64,000 nt of DNA, taken from FEN-299 sp963727765 (GTDB lineage: Bacteria; Acidobacteriota; Vicinamibacteria; Vicinamibacterales; Fen-181). The stretch spans positions 434,001 through 498,000 of the forward strand of contig CAVSGZ010000008.1 in assembly GCA_963727765.1 (NCBI GenBank), in the 5' to 3' direction. Shown piece by piece: positions 52,898 to 61,561 of the stretch (the stretch's first letter is position 1; every line of letters begins with the position of its first letter). A program made the position numbers and the translations under genes. Under the pieces are notes generated by a model, which did no database searches, had not been told where the DNA came from, and worked only from the letters and a program-made list of their open reading frames with translations.

Positions 52898-54109
52898 ATG
52901 CCGATGTCTCCTCTTGCCCGACGTCTCGTCTGGGTGCTGGCGCTGGCCGGTCTCGCCGTGTCGCTCACCTCGCTCTACGTCCACTACCAACTGCTGGCGA
53001 ACCCCGGCTACGCGAGCTTCTGCGACGTCAGCGAGACGGTGAACTGCCAGCATGCGTACCTGAGCCGGTACGGCAGCGTGTACGGCGTTCCGGTGGCGCT
53101 GTTCGGCAGCATCTGGTTCGTGCTCGTGCTGCTCCTCGCGTTTCTGGATCTGGCGGCGCCCGCCTCGGTCCGCGAGTCGGTTCCGCTCTACCTGTTCACG
53201 TTCTCGACCGTCGGCCTGGCCGTCGTGCTCTACATGGCCTACGCAGCCTTCTTCGTGCTCAAGGCGCTGTGCGTGCTGTGCCTGGCCACGTACATCGCGG
53301 TGATTGGGCTGTTCATCGTGTCGGGCCTTTCGCGTTCAATGCCTCCCATGCTTACACTGCCCCGTCGTCTTGTCAGCGACCTTCGGGCGCTCGTTTCGCG
53401 TCCACTCGTGCTGTCGGTCGTGCTCGCCGTCATCGCCGGCGCGGTGTCGGCGGTGGCGTTCTTCCCGAGCGAGGCCTCGCTTCGCACGGCGCGGGCGCAG
53501 CAGGCGGCGCGCCCGGCGACAGACGACGAGCGGAGCGAATTCGTCCGCTACTGGGAATCGCTGCCGCGCGTGACCTTGCCCGTGCCCACCGACGGCGCGG
53601 CGGTGGTCATCGTCAGGTTCAGCGACTACCAGTGCCCGGCCTGCGGCCAGTCGTTTTTCGACGACCGGCCGGTGCTGTCGAGGTACCAGTCGCAGTACCC
53701 CGGCATGGTGAAGTACATCACGAAGGACTACCCGCTCCAGCCCGAGTGCAACCCGAACATCCTGCGGCCCTTCCACTCTGCGTCCTGCGACGCGGCGGTG
53801 GCGGTCCGGCTCGCGAGACCGCGCAACAAGGGCGAGGCGCTCGAGGAGTATTTCTACGGCCACCAGGCGTTGATGAGCCCGGTCACTGTGCGCGAGGCCG
53901 CGCGGACGATCGGCGGCGTCACCAACTTCGACGAGGGGTACGCCCGGGCGCTCGACGGGATCAAGGCCGACGTGGGGCTTGCGACCCTGCTCGGCGTGCG
54001 CTCCACGCCCACGTTGTTTGTCAACGGCGTGAAGCTCGAAGGCCCGACGGTGAGGGTGCTGGACTTGGCCATCGCGTACGAGCTGAAGAAAGCCGGAAAG
54101 ATCAAGTAG
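52898..54109 (+). CDS. VKOR-DsbA fusion protein for disulfide bond formation
   Basis: The 403-residue product joins two redox enzymes. The N-terminal half is a vitamin K epoxide reductase-like membrane domain (four to five helices) with the loop pair CDVSETVNC and the active site CVLC. The C-terminal half is a periplasmic thioredoxin/DsbA-type domain with CPAC in FSDYQCPACGQSFF and the cis-Pro loop RSTPTLFVNGV. VKOR reoxidises the thioredoxin domain and passes electrons to quinone. The start may be ATG 52898 or ATG 52904. The nearby pilins each have two cysteines, so they are possible substrates. Confidence 0.9.
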   Translation: MPMSPLARRLVWVLALAGLAVSLTSLYVHYQLLANPGYASFCDVSETVNCQHAYLSRYGSVYGVPVALFGSIWFVLVLLLAFLDLAAPASVRESVPLYLFTFSTVGLAVVLYMAYAAFFVLKALCVLCLATYIAVIGLFIVSGLSRSMPPMLTLPRRLVSDLRALVSRPLVLSVVLAVIAGAVSAVAFFPSEASLRTARAQQAARPATDDERSEFVRYWESLPRVTLPVPTDGAAVVIVRFSDYQCPACGQSFFDDRPVLSRYQSQYPGMVKYITKDYPLQPECNPNILRPFHSASCDAAVAVRLARPRNKGEALEEYFYGHQALMSPVTVREAARTIGGVTNFDEGYARALDGIKADVGLATLLGVRSTPTLFVNGVKLEGPTVRVLDLAIAYELKKAGKIK

Positions 54110-54118
54110 CCTCAGGCC

Positions 54119-55072
54119 GTGCACGCAATTGACACCGAAGACCTGACCAAGGACTACGCGCTGGGCTTCTGGCGCAAGCGTCCGTACCGCGCCCTCGACC
54201 GATTGACGCTCGCGGTCGAGCCGGGAAGTGTCTTCGGCCTGCTGGGGCCCAACGGCGCCGGCAAGACGACGACGCTGAAGCTGCTGCTGCAGTTGGTGTT
54301 TCCGACCGCCGGCCGCGCCGAGATCCTCGGGAGGCCGGCGGGCGACGTGTCCGTCCGCCGCCGGATCGGCTACCTGCCCGAGAATCCCTACTTCTACGAC
54401 CACCTGACCGCGGTCGAGTTGCTCGACTATTTCGGCTGCTTGCTCGGCCTCGACGCCTCCCAACGCGCGGCCCGAATCCCGCGCCTGCTCGACCAGGTCG
54501 GCCTCGGCGCCGAGCGCCGGCTGCCGTTGCGCCGTTATTCGAAGGGCATGCTGCAGCGAGTCGGCCTCGCGCAGGCGATCATTGGCGAGCCCGAGGTCGT
54601 CTTCCTCGATGAGCCGATGTCGGGCCTCGATCCGATCGGCCGCCGGATGGTCCGAGAGCTGATCCTGGCGCTGCGCGACCGCGGGGCCACGGTCTTCTTC
54701 AGCTCCCACATCCTGTCGGACGCCGAGGCCGTCTGCAGCCGCGTCGCCATTCTTGCCGGCGGGCGGCTGGTCGCCTCGGGACGGCTGACCGAGCTGCTCG
54801 CGTTCGGCATCAAGGGATGGGAGGTCGTGGTCGACGGGGTCGATGCCGCAGCGGTCGAGCGCGTGAGGGCGATGGCAGCCCGCCTGACGCCGATTGCCGA
54901 GCGGCGATACGCCGTGGAGTTCCCGTCCACGGCCCGGCCGGACCTCGTCATGGCCGGGCTGGTGGCTGCCGGCGCGTCGGTCGTCTCGATCAACCCCCTC
55001 CGCGACACGCTGGAGGACTTCTTCATGCGCCAGGTCGCCGAGCACGGCCGCGAGCGCCAGGTCCGGCTATGA
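54119..55072 (+). CDS. ABC transporter ATP-binding protein (PilH-like)
   Basis: The 317-residue product has Walker A GPNGAGKTTT near residues 43-52, the signature RYSKGMLQRVGLAQ, Walker B EVVFLDEPMSGLDP and the H-loop SSHILSD, followed by a 90-residue C-terminal domain seen in NatA/CcmA-type transporters. It starts at GTG 54119. Its stop overlaps the permease start. In M. xanthus an ABC transporter (PilH with PilG and PilI) lies between pilA and pilD and is needed for pilus formation; the same position here suggests the same role. Confidence 0.88.
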   Translation: MHAIDTEDLTKDYALGFWRKRPYRALDRLTLAVEPGSVFGLLGPNGAGKTTTLKLLLQLVFPTAGRAEILGRPAGDVSVRRRIGYLPENPYFYDHLTAVELLDYFGCLLGLDASQRAARIPRLLDQVGLGAERRLPLRRYSKGMLQRVGLAQAIIGEPEVVFLDEPMSGLDPIGRRMVRELILALRDRGATVFFSSHILSDAEAVCSRVAILAGGRLVASGRLTELLAFGIKGWEVVVDGVDAAAVERVRAMAARLTPIAERRYAVEFPSTARPDLVMAGLVAAGASVVSINPLRDTLEDFFMRQVAEHGRERQVRL

Positions 55073-55881
55073 CGGGGACGAAGGTCGGTGCCGTCGCCCT
55101 GAGCGTGTTCCGCGAGTCGGTGCGCGACCGCGTCTTCTACAACCTGCTCCTGTTCGCCATCCTGCTCGTCGGCGCCTCGGTGCTCGTCGGCCAGATGACG
55201 GCGGGGCAGGACATCAAGATCATCAAGGATCTCGGCTTCGCGGCCACCTCGCTGTTCGGCCTCTTCATCGCGGTGTTCATCGGCATCGGCCTGGTGTGGA
55301 AGGAGCTGGAGCGTCGCAGCGTGTACAGCCTGCTGGCCAAGCCTCTCCGGCGGACCGAGCTCGTGCTCGGCAAGTATCTCGGCCTGGCCTTCACGCTGCT
55401 CGTCAACGTGGCGGTGATGGCGGCCGTGCTCTACCTGGTGCTGGCCTGGATGCGCTGGACCGCGCCCGAGACGCTGCGCGAGGCATGGGAGGCGCCGGCC
55501 CTCGACCCGGCGCTGCTCGTCGCCTTTCTGCTGATCTACGTCCAGCTGCTGCTCGTCACGGCCGTGGCGCTCTTCTTCTCGACCTTCTCGAGCCCGATGC
55601 TGTCGGCGGTGCTGACCTTCGGCTTCTACGTCATCGGCCACTTCAACGCCGACCTGAAGCACTTCGAGACGGTCGTCGCCTCAGCGCCGCTCGTGTGGCT
55701 GACGCGGGCGCTCTACTACCTGCTGCCGAATCTCGCGCCGTTTGACGTCACCGCCCGCGTCGTGCACGGGCAGGCCGTGCCCGCCGGCTACGTGATGATG
55801 ACGATCGGCTACGCGTTGGTGTACATCGCCTTTCTGCTCGCGGCCGGCGCGCACATCTTCGCGAGGCGGGACTTCAAGTGA
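55069..55881 (+). CDS. ABC-2 type transporter permease (PilI-like)
   Basis: The 270-residue product has six predicted transmembrane segments, starting with a cytoplasmic MTGTKVGAVALSVFRESVRDRVFYN and helix LLLFAILLVGASVLV. It is of the NatB/ABC-2 type. ATG 55069 overlaps the stop of the ATPase gene (ATGA), and its stop overlaps the GTG of the next gene, so three genes are translationally coupled. It is likely the membrane partner of the ATPase. Confidence 0.85.
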   Translation: MTGTKVGAVALSVFRESVRDRVFYNLLLFAILLVGASVLVGQMTAGQDIKIIKDLGFAATSLFGLFIAVFIGIGLVWKELERRSVYSLLAKPLRRTELVLGKYLGLAFTLLVNVAVMAAVLYLVLAWMRWTAPETLREAWEAPALDPALLVAFLLIYVQLLLVTAVALFFSTFSSPMLSAVLTFGFYVIGHFNADLKHFETVVASAPLVWLTRALYYLLPNLAPFDVTARVVHGQAVPAGYVMMTIGYALVYIAFLLAAGAHIFARRDFK

Positions 55882-56795
55882 CGACGCACCGCGCGGCGAG
55901 GCCGCTGGCGTTCGGACTCGCGCTCGTCGCGCTGGTGGCCAGTTTCGTCCTGATCGAGGTGTGGCGCGACCGGGTCTATGGGGAGCCCGCGCCCGGCGAG
56001 TCCGTGCTTTACATCCGGTCCGGGGACGCGGTGCGCCGGATGTCGCTCTCCTTCACGCCGATCGTCGCGGATCTCTACTGGGTGCGCGCCGTGCAGTACT
56101 ACGGCGGCATGCGGCTTTTCCGGTCTCCGAACAAGCGGTACGACCTGCTGTACCCGCTGCTCGACATCACGACCGCGCTCGATCCGAACTTCAACGTCGC
56201 CTACCGGTTCGGGTCGATCTTCCTGGCCGAGAGCTACCCCGGAGGAGCGGGCCGGCCGGACCTCGCCGTCGCGCTGCTCCAGAAAGGCCTGCGCGCCGAC
56301 CCGACCCGGTGGCGGTACATGCAGGACATCGGCTTCGTGTACTACTGGTGGGTCGGGGACTACCAGGAGGCGGCCCGATGGTTCAACAAGGCGGCCGGCA
56401 TCCCGGGAGCCCCGTGGTGGCTGAGGTCGCTGGCCGCCGTCACCAGGGCCCAGGGGGGAGATCGGCACGGGTCGCGGCTGCTCTGGCAGTCGCTGCGCGA
56501 CACGGCGGACAGCGACTGGCTCCGCAGCAACGCCACGTTCAGGCTCGAGCAGCTCGACGCGCTCGATGCGATCGATCGGCTGACGGCGATCGTGGCGGCG
56601 TTCAAGGCGAGAACCGGGAAGCCTCCCGCGTCGTGGGACGCGCTCGTGAGGGCCGGGCTGCTGCGGGCGCAGCCGCTCGACCCGGCCGGGGCGCCGTACG
56701 TGCTCGACCCGGCGACCGGCGGCGTCCGCCTGGCGGCCGGCTCACGACTCAATCCGCTGCCGGCCGGTGCGCAGGCCGGCGTGGCCGCGCGCTGA
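55878..56795 (+). CDS. Membrane-anchored TPR-like protein
   Basis: The 305-residue product has an N-terminal membrane anchor at about residues 10-27 (LAFGLALVALVASFVLIEVW) and a helical repeat domain with TALDPNFNVAYRFGSIFLAE and YQEAARWFNKAAGIPGAPWW, typical of tetratricopeptide repeats. No enzyme motif is seen. It starts at GTG 55878 inside the permease stop. It is coupled with the ABC transporter and precedes pilD; it could be the third component, as PilG is in M. xanthus, but I see no sequence basis for naming it. Confidence 0.7.
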   Translation: MTTHRAARPLAFGLALVALVASFVLIEVWRDRVYGEPAPGESVLYIRSGDAVRRMSLSFTPIVADLYWVRAVQYYGGMRLFRSPNKRYDLLYPLLDITTALDPNFNVAYRFGSIFLAESYPGGAGRPDLAVALLQKGLRADPTRWRYMQDIGFVYYWWVGDYQEAARWFNKAAGIPGAPWWLRSLAAVTRAQGGDRHGSRLLWQSLRDTADSDWLRSNATFRLEQLDALDAIDRLTAIVAAFKARTGKPPASWDALVRAGLLRAQPLDPAGAPYVLDPATGGVRLAAGSRLNPLPAGAQAGVAAR

Positions 56796-56805
56796 GAGAC
56801 TCCCG

Positions 56806-57564
56806 ATGGCCTATCTGATCGCCGCCCTGTTCGGCCTCGTGATCGGCAGCTTCCTCAACGTGTGCATCTATCGCCTGCCGCTCGACCAGTCGATTGTCTG
56901 GCCCGCCTCGCGCTGTACGTCGTGCGGGCGCGCGCTGAGCTGGTACGAGAACATCCCGGTGCTGAGCTACGCCGCGCTCGGCGGGCGCTGCCGCACGTGC
57001 CGCGCCCGCATCAGCCTGATGTACCCGGCCATCGAAGGGCTGACCGCCGTGCTGTTCGTGGCGACCTGCGCGGTGTTCGGCTTCTCGTGGCTGCTGCCGA
57101 TCCGGATCGTCTTCGGGTGCGCGATGCTCGTGCTGCTCGTCATCGATCTGCAGCACCAGATCCTCCCCAACGAGATCACGCTCGGCGGCATCGTGGTCGG
57201 GATCGCGGCCAGCCTGATCGCGCCGCCCGGCTGGCGCGACGCGCTCATCGGCGCCGCGGCCGGCGGGGGCATCCTCTGGCTGGTCGCGTGGGGTTACCGT
57301 GTCGTGCGCCGGCAGGAAGGGCTGGGGTTCGGCGACGTGAAGATGCTGGCGATGATCGGGGCGTTTCTCGGGTGGAAGCTGATGCTGCTGACTCTGGCCT
57401 CGGCGTCGATCCTCGGATCGCTGACTGCGGGCGTGCTGATGCTCGGGGGCCGCGCCAGCCTGCAGTCGAAGCTCCCGCTCGGCACGTTTTTGGCCGTCGC
57501 CGCGATCTTCGCCAGTTTGTTCGGGACGCCGGTCGTCGAGTGGTATTTGTCGTTCTACAGATAG
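56806..57564 (+). CDS. pilD: Prepilin peptidase and N-methyltransferase PilD
   Basis: PilD cleaves prepilin leaders and methylates the new N-terminus. The 252-residue product has the zinc tetra-Cys motif CTSCGRALSWYENIPVLSY...CRTCRARIS of the methylase domain, and the two catalytic aspartates in LLVIDLQHQILPN and GFGDVKMLAMIGAFLGW. The start ATG 56806 gives MAYLIAALFGLVIGSFLNVCIYRLP. It should process the three pilins and three minor pilins of the locus. Confidence 0.96.
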   Translation: MAYLIAALFGLVIGSFLNVCIYRLPLDQSIVWPASRCTSCGRALSWYENIPVLSYAALGGRCRTCRARISLMYPAIEGLTAVLFVATCAVFGFSWLLPIRIVFGCAMLVLLVIDLQHQILPNEITLGGIVVGIAASLIAPPGWRDALIGAAAGGGILWLVAWGYRVVRRQEGLGFGDVKMLAMIGAFLGWKLMLLTLASASILGSLTAGVLMLGGRASLQSKLPLGTFLAVAAIFASLFGTPVVEWYLSFYR

Positions 57565-57565
57565 C

Positions 57566-57598
57566 TGGCAGCGGACTTGGCCGTCAGCCGTCAGCCGG
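57566..57598. repeat. Partial heptad arm, locus J (CCGTCAG family)
   Basis: AGCTGGCAGCGG and then GCCGTCA, GCCGTCA, GCCGG follow the pilD stop codon. The units resemble the left arm of locus F (23130). There is no matching right arm before the next gene, so it appears to be a remnant. Confidence 0.5.
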
Positions 57599-57611
57599 AT
57601 GAGTCGCCGCC

Positions 57612-58883
57612 ATGTCCCATTCCGCCTACGTGCTCGTCGGCATGACGGCGCTGGTCGCCGCGCTGGTGGCCGTCGTCGTGTTTGCCGCGCTGCGCTTCGC
57701 CGGGGCTGTCCGCAGCGTGAAGGGCGCGCTGCGGGAGGACCGTGGCCAGCCGAGTTTCGTGGCGGCCGCGCTCGAGGATTCGCTCCGCCGACTGCGTGAG
57801 CAGGAGCGGCTGATGTCGGCCCGCGCCGAGGAATCCGAGCGGCTGAACAGCGAGATCGTCTCGAGCCTCGCGTCCGGCCTGCTCGTCGTCGGTCTCGACG
57901 GTTCGGTTCGAACCCTCAATCCGGCGGCACGCCGGATGATCGGCCGGCCGCAAACCGAACCGGGGGTCCAGTTGCGCGACCTGCTGGCCGGCGCCCTCCC
58001 GCTCGCTGAGGCCGTCGAGGACTGCCTGTCGACCAGACGGCCCGTCCTGCGGCGGGACGTTCGGATCGAGCAACCGGACGGCAGCCACACGCACTACGGC
58101 GTCACCGTGTCGCCGCTGTTCGACGCGCAGGGAGCGCTGCAGGGAGCCATCAGCCTGTTCACCGACTTGACGTCGGTTGTCGCGCTCGAGGACCAGCTGC
58201 GGCTCAAGGACAGCCTCGCGAGGCTTGGCGAGCTGACCGCCGGACTCGCGCACGAGTTCCGCAACGGTCTCGCGACGGTCCATGGCTACGCGCGCCTCAT
58301 CGACCCGGCGCAGGTGCCGCCGCCCTACGCCGCCTACGTGCAGGCAATCCGCGATGAAACCGACACGCTCGGCCGCGTCGTCGGCAACTTCCTCAACTTC
58401 GCGAGGCCGGTCCAGCCGGCGATGGCGCCGGTCGAGGTCGGGGAGCTCGTGGCGCGAACGCTCGACGAACTCCGCCCGGATGTGGAGGCGAGGGGGGGCG
58501 TCGTCACGATGGCGGGGGAGTTCGGCACGGTATCGGGCGACGAGATCCTGCTGCGGCAGGCGCTCGCCAACCTGGTCAGGAATGCGGTCGAGGCGTGCGC
58601 GGGCGCAGGCCTCGCTCCCCGCCTGCACGTCGAGGGCGCGCTGGACCGCACCGACGGCGCGCTTCGCCTCACCATCGCCGACAATGGGCCCGGCGTGCCA
58701 GCCGACCTGCGCGAGAAGGTGTTCCAGCCGTTCTTCACCACCAGAAGCGATGGGACTGGCCTCGGCCTCGCGCTGGTGCAGAAGATCGTCGTCGTGCACA
58801 ACGGTCGGATCACGCTTTCGGAGTCGGAGGCGGGCGGTGCGGCCTTTCATCTCGTCCTCCCGCTCTCCCGCACGACCGGCTGA
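57612..58883 (+). CDS. Sensor histidine kinase, NtrB-like, with PAS domain
   Basis: The 423-residue product has one N-terminal helix (YVLVGMTALVAALVAVVVFAAL), a coiled linker, a PAS domain around NSEIVSSLASGLLVVGLDGSVRTLN, the H-box GLAHEFRNGLATVHGY, and an HATPase domain with ALANLVRNAVEA and GLGLALVQKIV. It is different from PilS: one membrane helix rather than six. The likely partner is the NtrC-family regulator at 61562, on the other side of three minor pilin genes. Confidence 0.9.
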   Translation: MSHSAYVLVGMTALVAALVAVVVFAALRFAGAVRSVKGALREDRGQPSFVAAALEDSLRRLREQERLMSARAEESERLNSEIVSSLASGLLVVGLDGSVRTLNPAARRMIGRPQTEPGVQLRDLLAGALPLAEAVEDCLSTRRPVLRRDVRIEQPDGSHTHYGVTVSPLFDAQGALQGAISLFTDLTSVVALEDQLRLKDSLARLGELTAGLAHEFRNGLATVHGYARLIDPAQVPPPYAAYVQAIRDETDTLGRVVGNFLNFARPVQPAMAPVEVGELVARTLDELRPDVEARGGVVTMAGEFGTVSGDEILLRQALANLVRNAVEACAGAGLAPRLHVEGALDRTDGALRLTIADNGPGVPADLREKVFQPFFTTRSDGTGLGLALVQKIVVVHNGRITLSESEAGGAAFHLVLPLSRTTG

Positions 58884-58912
58884 ATTTCCTGCCACCCGGC
58901 CCGCGTCCGCGA

Positions 58913-59015
58913 TTGTCAGGTCCGCGATCCGATCGGCGGCCATGCAGCGGGCTCGCGAGAAAACGCCAGGAAATCGAACGCTCTTGGTGGCGGTGCCCCC
59001 GGCGTGCCGATTGCA
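58913..59015 (+). promoter_or_regulatory. Candidate sigma-54 promoter of the minor pilin operon
   Basis: CGGCGT-N5-TTGCA at 59000-59015 keeps the GG and GC at correct spacing, with TTGTCAG at 58913-58919 about 87 bp upstream. The start codon is 13 bases after the -12 element, so the leader would be very short. Evidence is weaker than for the pilin promoters. Confidence 0.35.
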
Positions 59016-59027
59016 GTGCGATTGGCG

Positions 59028-59552
59028 ATGACGCACCCGACCGACGCCGCCGGCCGGCGCGGGTTCACGCTGCTCGAGGTCGTCGTCGCGCTCGCGCTGC
59101 TGGCCGGCGGGTTTCTCGCCGTCGCGCAACTCATGGCGGTCGCCGCGCGGGCGGCCCATCTCTCGCGGGCGACGACGCTCGCCACGAACCTCGCGACCGA
59201 GAAATTGGAACGCCTGCAGTCACTGGCGTGGGGATGCACCGGGGAGGGAACTCCAGTCGGTGACCTGATGCTCTCAGCGTCCGGCGCGCTCGCGGCCGAC
59301 ACGGCCGGCTTCGTGGACTACCTGGACGGTGAGGGAGCGGCTGTCGGAAGTGGGTTCTCACCGCCTTCTGGCGCGATGTTCACACGTCGCTGGTCGATCG
59401 AGCCGGACGAGGAACGCGTGCCGCCGCGGAGGCTGGTGGTGCGGGTGGTCGTCCTGCGTCGCGAGGCGTCTTCGACGCGCAACGTCGGCGGGGCGTCCGC
59501 GTGGATCGAAACGACCCGCCTGGTCGCCGTGCGAACCCGGAGGCCCGACTGA
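59028..59552 (+). CDS. Minor pilin, PilV-like
   Basis: The 174-residue product has the leader MTHPTDAAGRRG and then FTLLEVVVALALLAGGFLAVAQLMAVAARAAH, with Glu at mature position 5. The ATEKLERLQSLAW segment and overall size fit PilV/GspI-type minor pilins, which help to start pilus assembly. I choose ATG 59028; GTG 59004 is also in frame. The stop overlaps the start of the PilW-like gene (TGATG). Confidence 0.8.
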   Translation: MTHPTDAAGRRGFTLLEVVVALALLAGGFLAVAQLMAVAARAAHLSRATTLATNLATEKLERLQSLAWGCTGEGTPVGDLMLSASGALAADTAGFVDYLDGEGAAVGSGFSPPSGAMFTRRWSIEPDEERVPPRRLVVRVVVLRREASSTRNVGGASAWIETTRLVAVRTRRPD

Positions 59553-60713
59553 TGGGTCGGCAGGGATTCTCGTTGCCGGAGTTGTTGATCGCGACGGTGC
59601 TGGCGCTTCTGACCGCGACCGGTGTGCTGTCGGTCGTCAGCTCCAGTCGGGCAGTTTCGAGCGCCGGCGCGGAGACCATCGACTTCGAGCAGCGGCTGAG
59701 GGCAGTGACCGAAGCGGTCTCGGCCGATCTGGCGGCCGCTGGCGCGGGACCGGTGACGGGCGTGTTCGGCCGGCCGCTGGGCGCGGTGGTGCCATGTGTG
59801 CTGCCGTTCACCGTCGGGTCTGGTGGCGACGCGGCAGGCACGGCCAGGACCGACGTCGTCACCGGTACTGACGTCAACGCCTCGTGGTGCGGCCGTGGCG
59901 CTGGCAGCGGCCTTCGTTCCAGCGATCGGCGTCGCACAGCTTGCGGCCTCGCTCGGCTGCGTTCTGGGGGACGCGACATGCGGAGTGCGCGCGGGCGACG
60001 TCGTGCTGCTCGTGGATGGCGGAGGGCAGGCGGACCTGTTCGACGTCGCCTCGGTCCTGACGTCGGCCGTCCAGCTGCAATCACGTGGGGTCACCTCCGG
60101 GCGGCCCTTCCCGGCGGGCTCGTGGCTGGTTCCCGTGGCCCTGGTCAGCTACTCCCTCAAGGCCGGAACGACCGCTGACGGCCCTCAACTCATGTCGGGC
60201 AACGGCGGGACGTCCGACTTGCCGTTTGTCGACCACGTCGCCCGCCTGGAAGTCCAGTTGTTCGGCGATCCACAGCCGCCTCGCCTCGGTTCGCCCGGTC
60301 TGCCTGGCGGACGGGCGACCTACGGACCGACGCCGCCGTTGCCTGGCGTCGACAACGCGCAGGACGTCTGGCCGGCGGGCGAGAACTGCATGTTCCTCGT
60401 CGTGGACGGGGTTCAACAGAGCCGGTTGTCTCCGCTCGGCGGCGGAACCGATCTCGCGCCGCTGCCGCCTCGCCTGCTGACCGACGGGCCGTGGTGTCCG
60501 GACCAGGCGGCGCCCAACCGCGTGGATGCCGACCTGTTTCGTGTTCGCGAGGTGAGGCTCGTGGTCCGGCTCGAGGCTTCGTCGCCGGCGGTCAGGGGCG
60601 TCGACGGGACGCTGTTCGCGCATCCTGGCGGGGCGCGCGACCCCTTGCGCTGGGTCCCCGACCGGCAGGTGACGATCGATGTCGTGCCGCGCGCGCTCCA
60701 CATCGGACGCTGA
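59552..60713 (+). CDS. Minor pilin, PilW-like (one-base frameshift)
   Basis: Starts at ATG 59552 with the leader MGRQG, then FSLPELLIATVLALLTATGVLSVV. Glu at mature position 5 is present. At 59864-59865 a doubled G (GTCACCG-G-TACTG) breaks the frame. Without one G the protein reads TARTDVVTVLTSTPRGAAVAL and continues to the TGA at 60711-60713, giving about 386 residues. The long C-terminal domain has paired cysteines (CVLGDATCG). Size and position fit a PilW-type minor pilin. As printed, the gene is broken. Confidence 0.78.
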
Positions 60714-61386
60714 ACGCCGAACCGGCAGCGCCCTCGTCATCGTGCTGCTGGGAATGGCGTTCCTGATGGCGTTGACGGCAGCCGCGGTCCTGCTGGCGGT
60801 CTCAGACATGCTGGTCGCCACCCGCCAGCGAGACGCCAGGGTTGCGCTCTCGGCGGCGGACGCGGCGCTCGAACGGGCGGCCGGCGAGATTGTCGAGATC
60901 CCCGACTGGAACCTCGTCCTGTCGGGCGCGCTCGTGTCGTCGTGGGTCGACGGCCCCGCGTCGAGCCCGCGTGTCAGCATCGGCGGCCGAACGCTGACGC
61001 CCGAGCAGGTAGCGAACCTGGCGACGTGCGCCGCCACGACGGCGTGTTCGTCGGGCGCGAGCGCGGCCGTGACGGCCGAACGGCCATGGGGGGCGAACAA
61101 CCCGCGGTGGCGGCCCTACGCCTTCGGGGCTGTCGATTCGGCCACGCCGGGTCAGGCCGCCACCTACGTCGTCGTGCTCGTTGGGGACGATCCATCCGAG
61201 AACGACGGCGATCCCGGACGCGACGGCGTGGCGCCCGGCAACCCGGGGGCCGGGATCGTCTTTCTGCGGGCGGAGGCGTTCGGAGCGTCGGACACGCGCC
61301 GCATCGTCGAGGCGACCATCGTGCGTGTCGCGGTGGCATCCGGGGCGACGCTGCCCAGATTCCTCTCCTGGCGCGAGGTGCGATGA
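60679..61386 (+). CDS. PilX-like minor pilin or pilus assembly protein
   Basis: The 235-residue product starts at ATG 60679, overlapping the end of the PilW-like gene by 35 bases. After a basic leader it has SALVIVLLGMAFLMALTAAAVLLAVSD, the N-terminal pattern of PilX/GspK-type proteins (GxALVxVLxxM), followed by SAADAALERAAGEI. The remainder is not recognisable. It is the third of three minor pilin-type genes. Confidence 0.75.
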   Translation: MSCRARSTSDAERRTGSALVIVLLGMAFLMALTAAAVLLAVSDMLVATRQRDARVALSAADAALERAAGEIVEIPDWNLVLSGALVSSWVDGPASSPRVSIGGRTLTPEQVANLATCAATTACSSGASAAVTAERPWGANNPRWRPYAFGAVDSATPGQAATYVVVLVGDDPSENDGDPGRDGVAPGNPGAGIVFLRAEAFGASDTRRIVEATIVRVAVASGATLPRFLSWREVR

Positions 61387-61399
61387 CGCGCCACTGAAT

Positions 61400-61510
61400 C
61401 TCGCGATCGTGCGATTTGGGGATCTTGCGAGCTGGCAGATCGGGCGCCACGTCCCTACTTCGCACGATCGCACGATCGCACGATCGCAAGATCGCACAAT
61501 CTTCCTGATC
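61400..61510. repeat. Mirrored octad element, locus K (CGTGCGAT family)
   Basis: Left octads CTCGCGAT, CGTGCGAT, TTGGGGAT, CTTGCGAG run from about 61400 to 61431, with a degenerate continuation. The right octads TTCGCACG, ATCGCACG, ATCGCACG, ATCGCAAG, ATCGCACA run from 61459 to 61498. The reverse complement of the right arm gives (CGTGCGAT)n, matching the left. It is the same design as the heptad loci with an 8-base unit, in the gap before the NtrC-like gene. Confidence 0.82.
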
Positions 61511-61561
61511 TGAAGTCGTTCGGCCAGACGACCGATACCCACAGTGCGGATCTGTAGCCCG

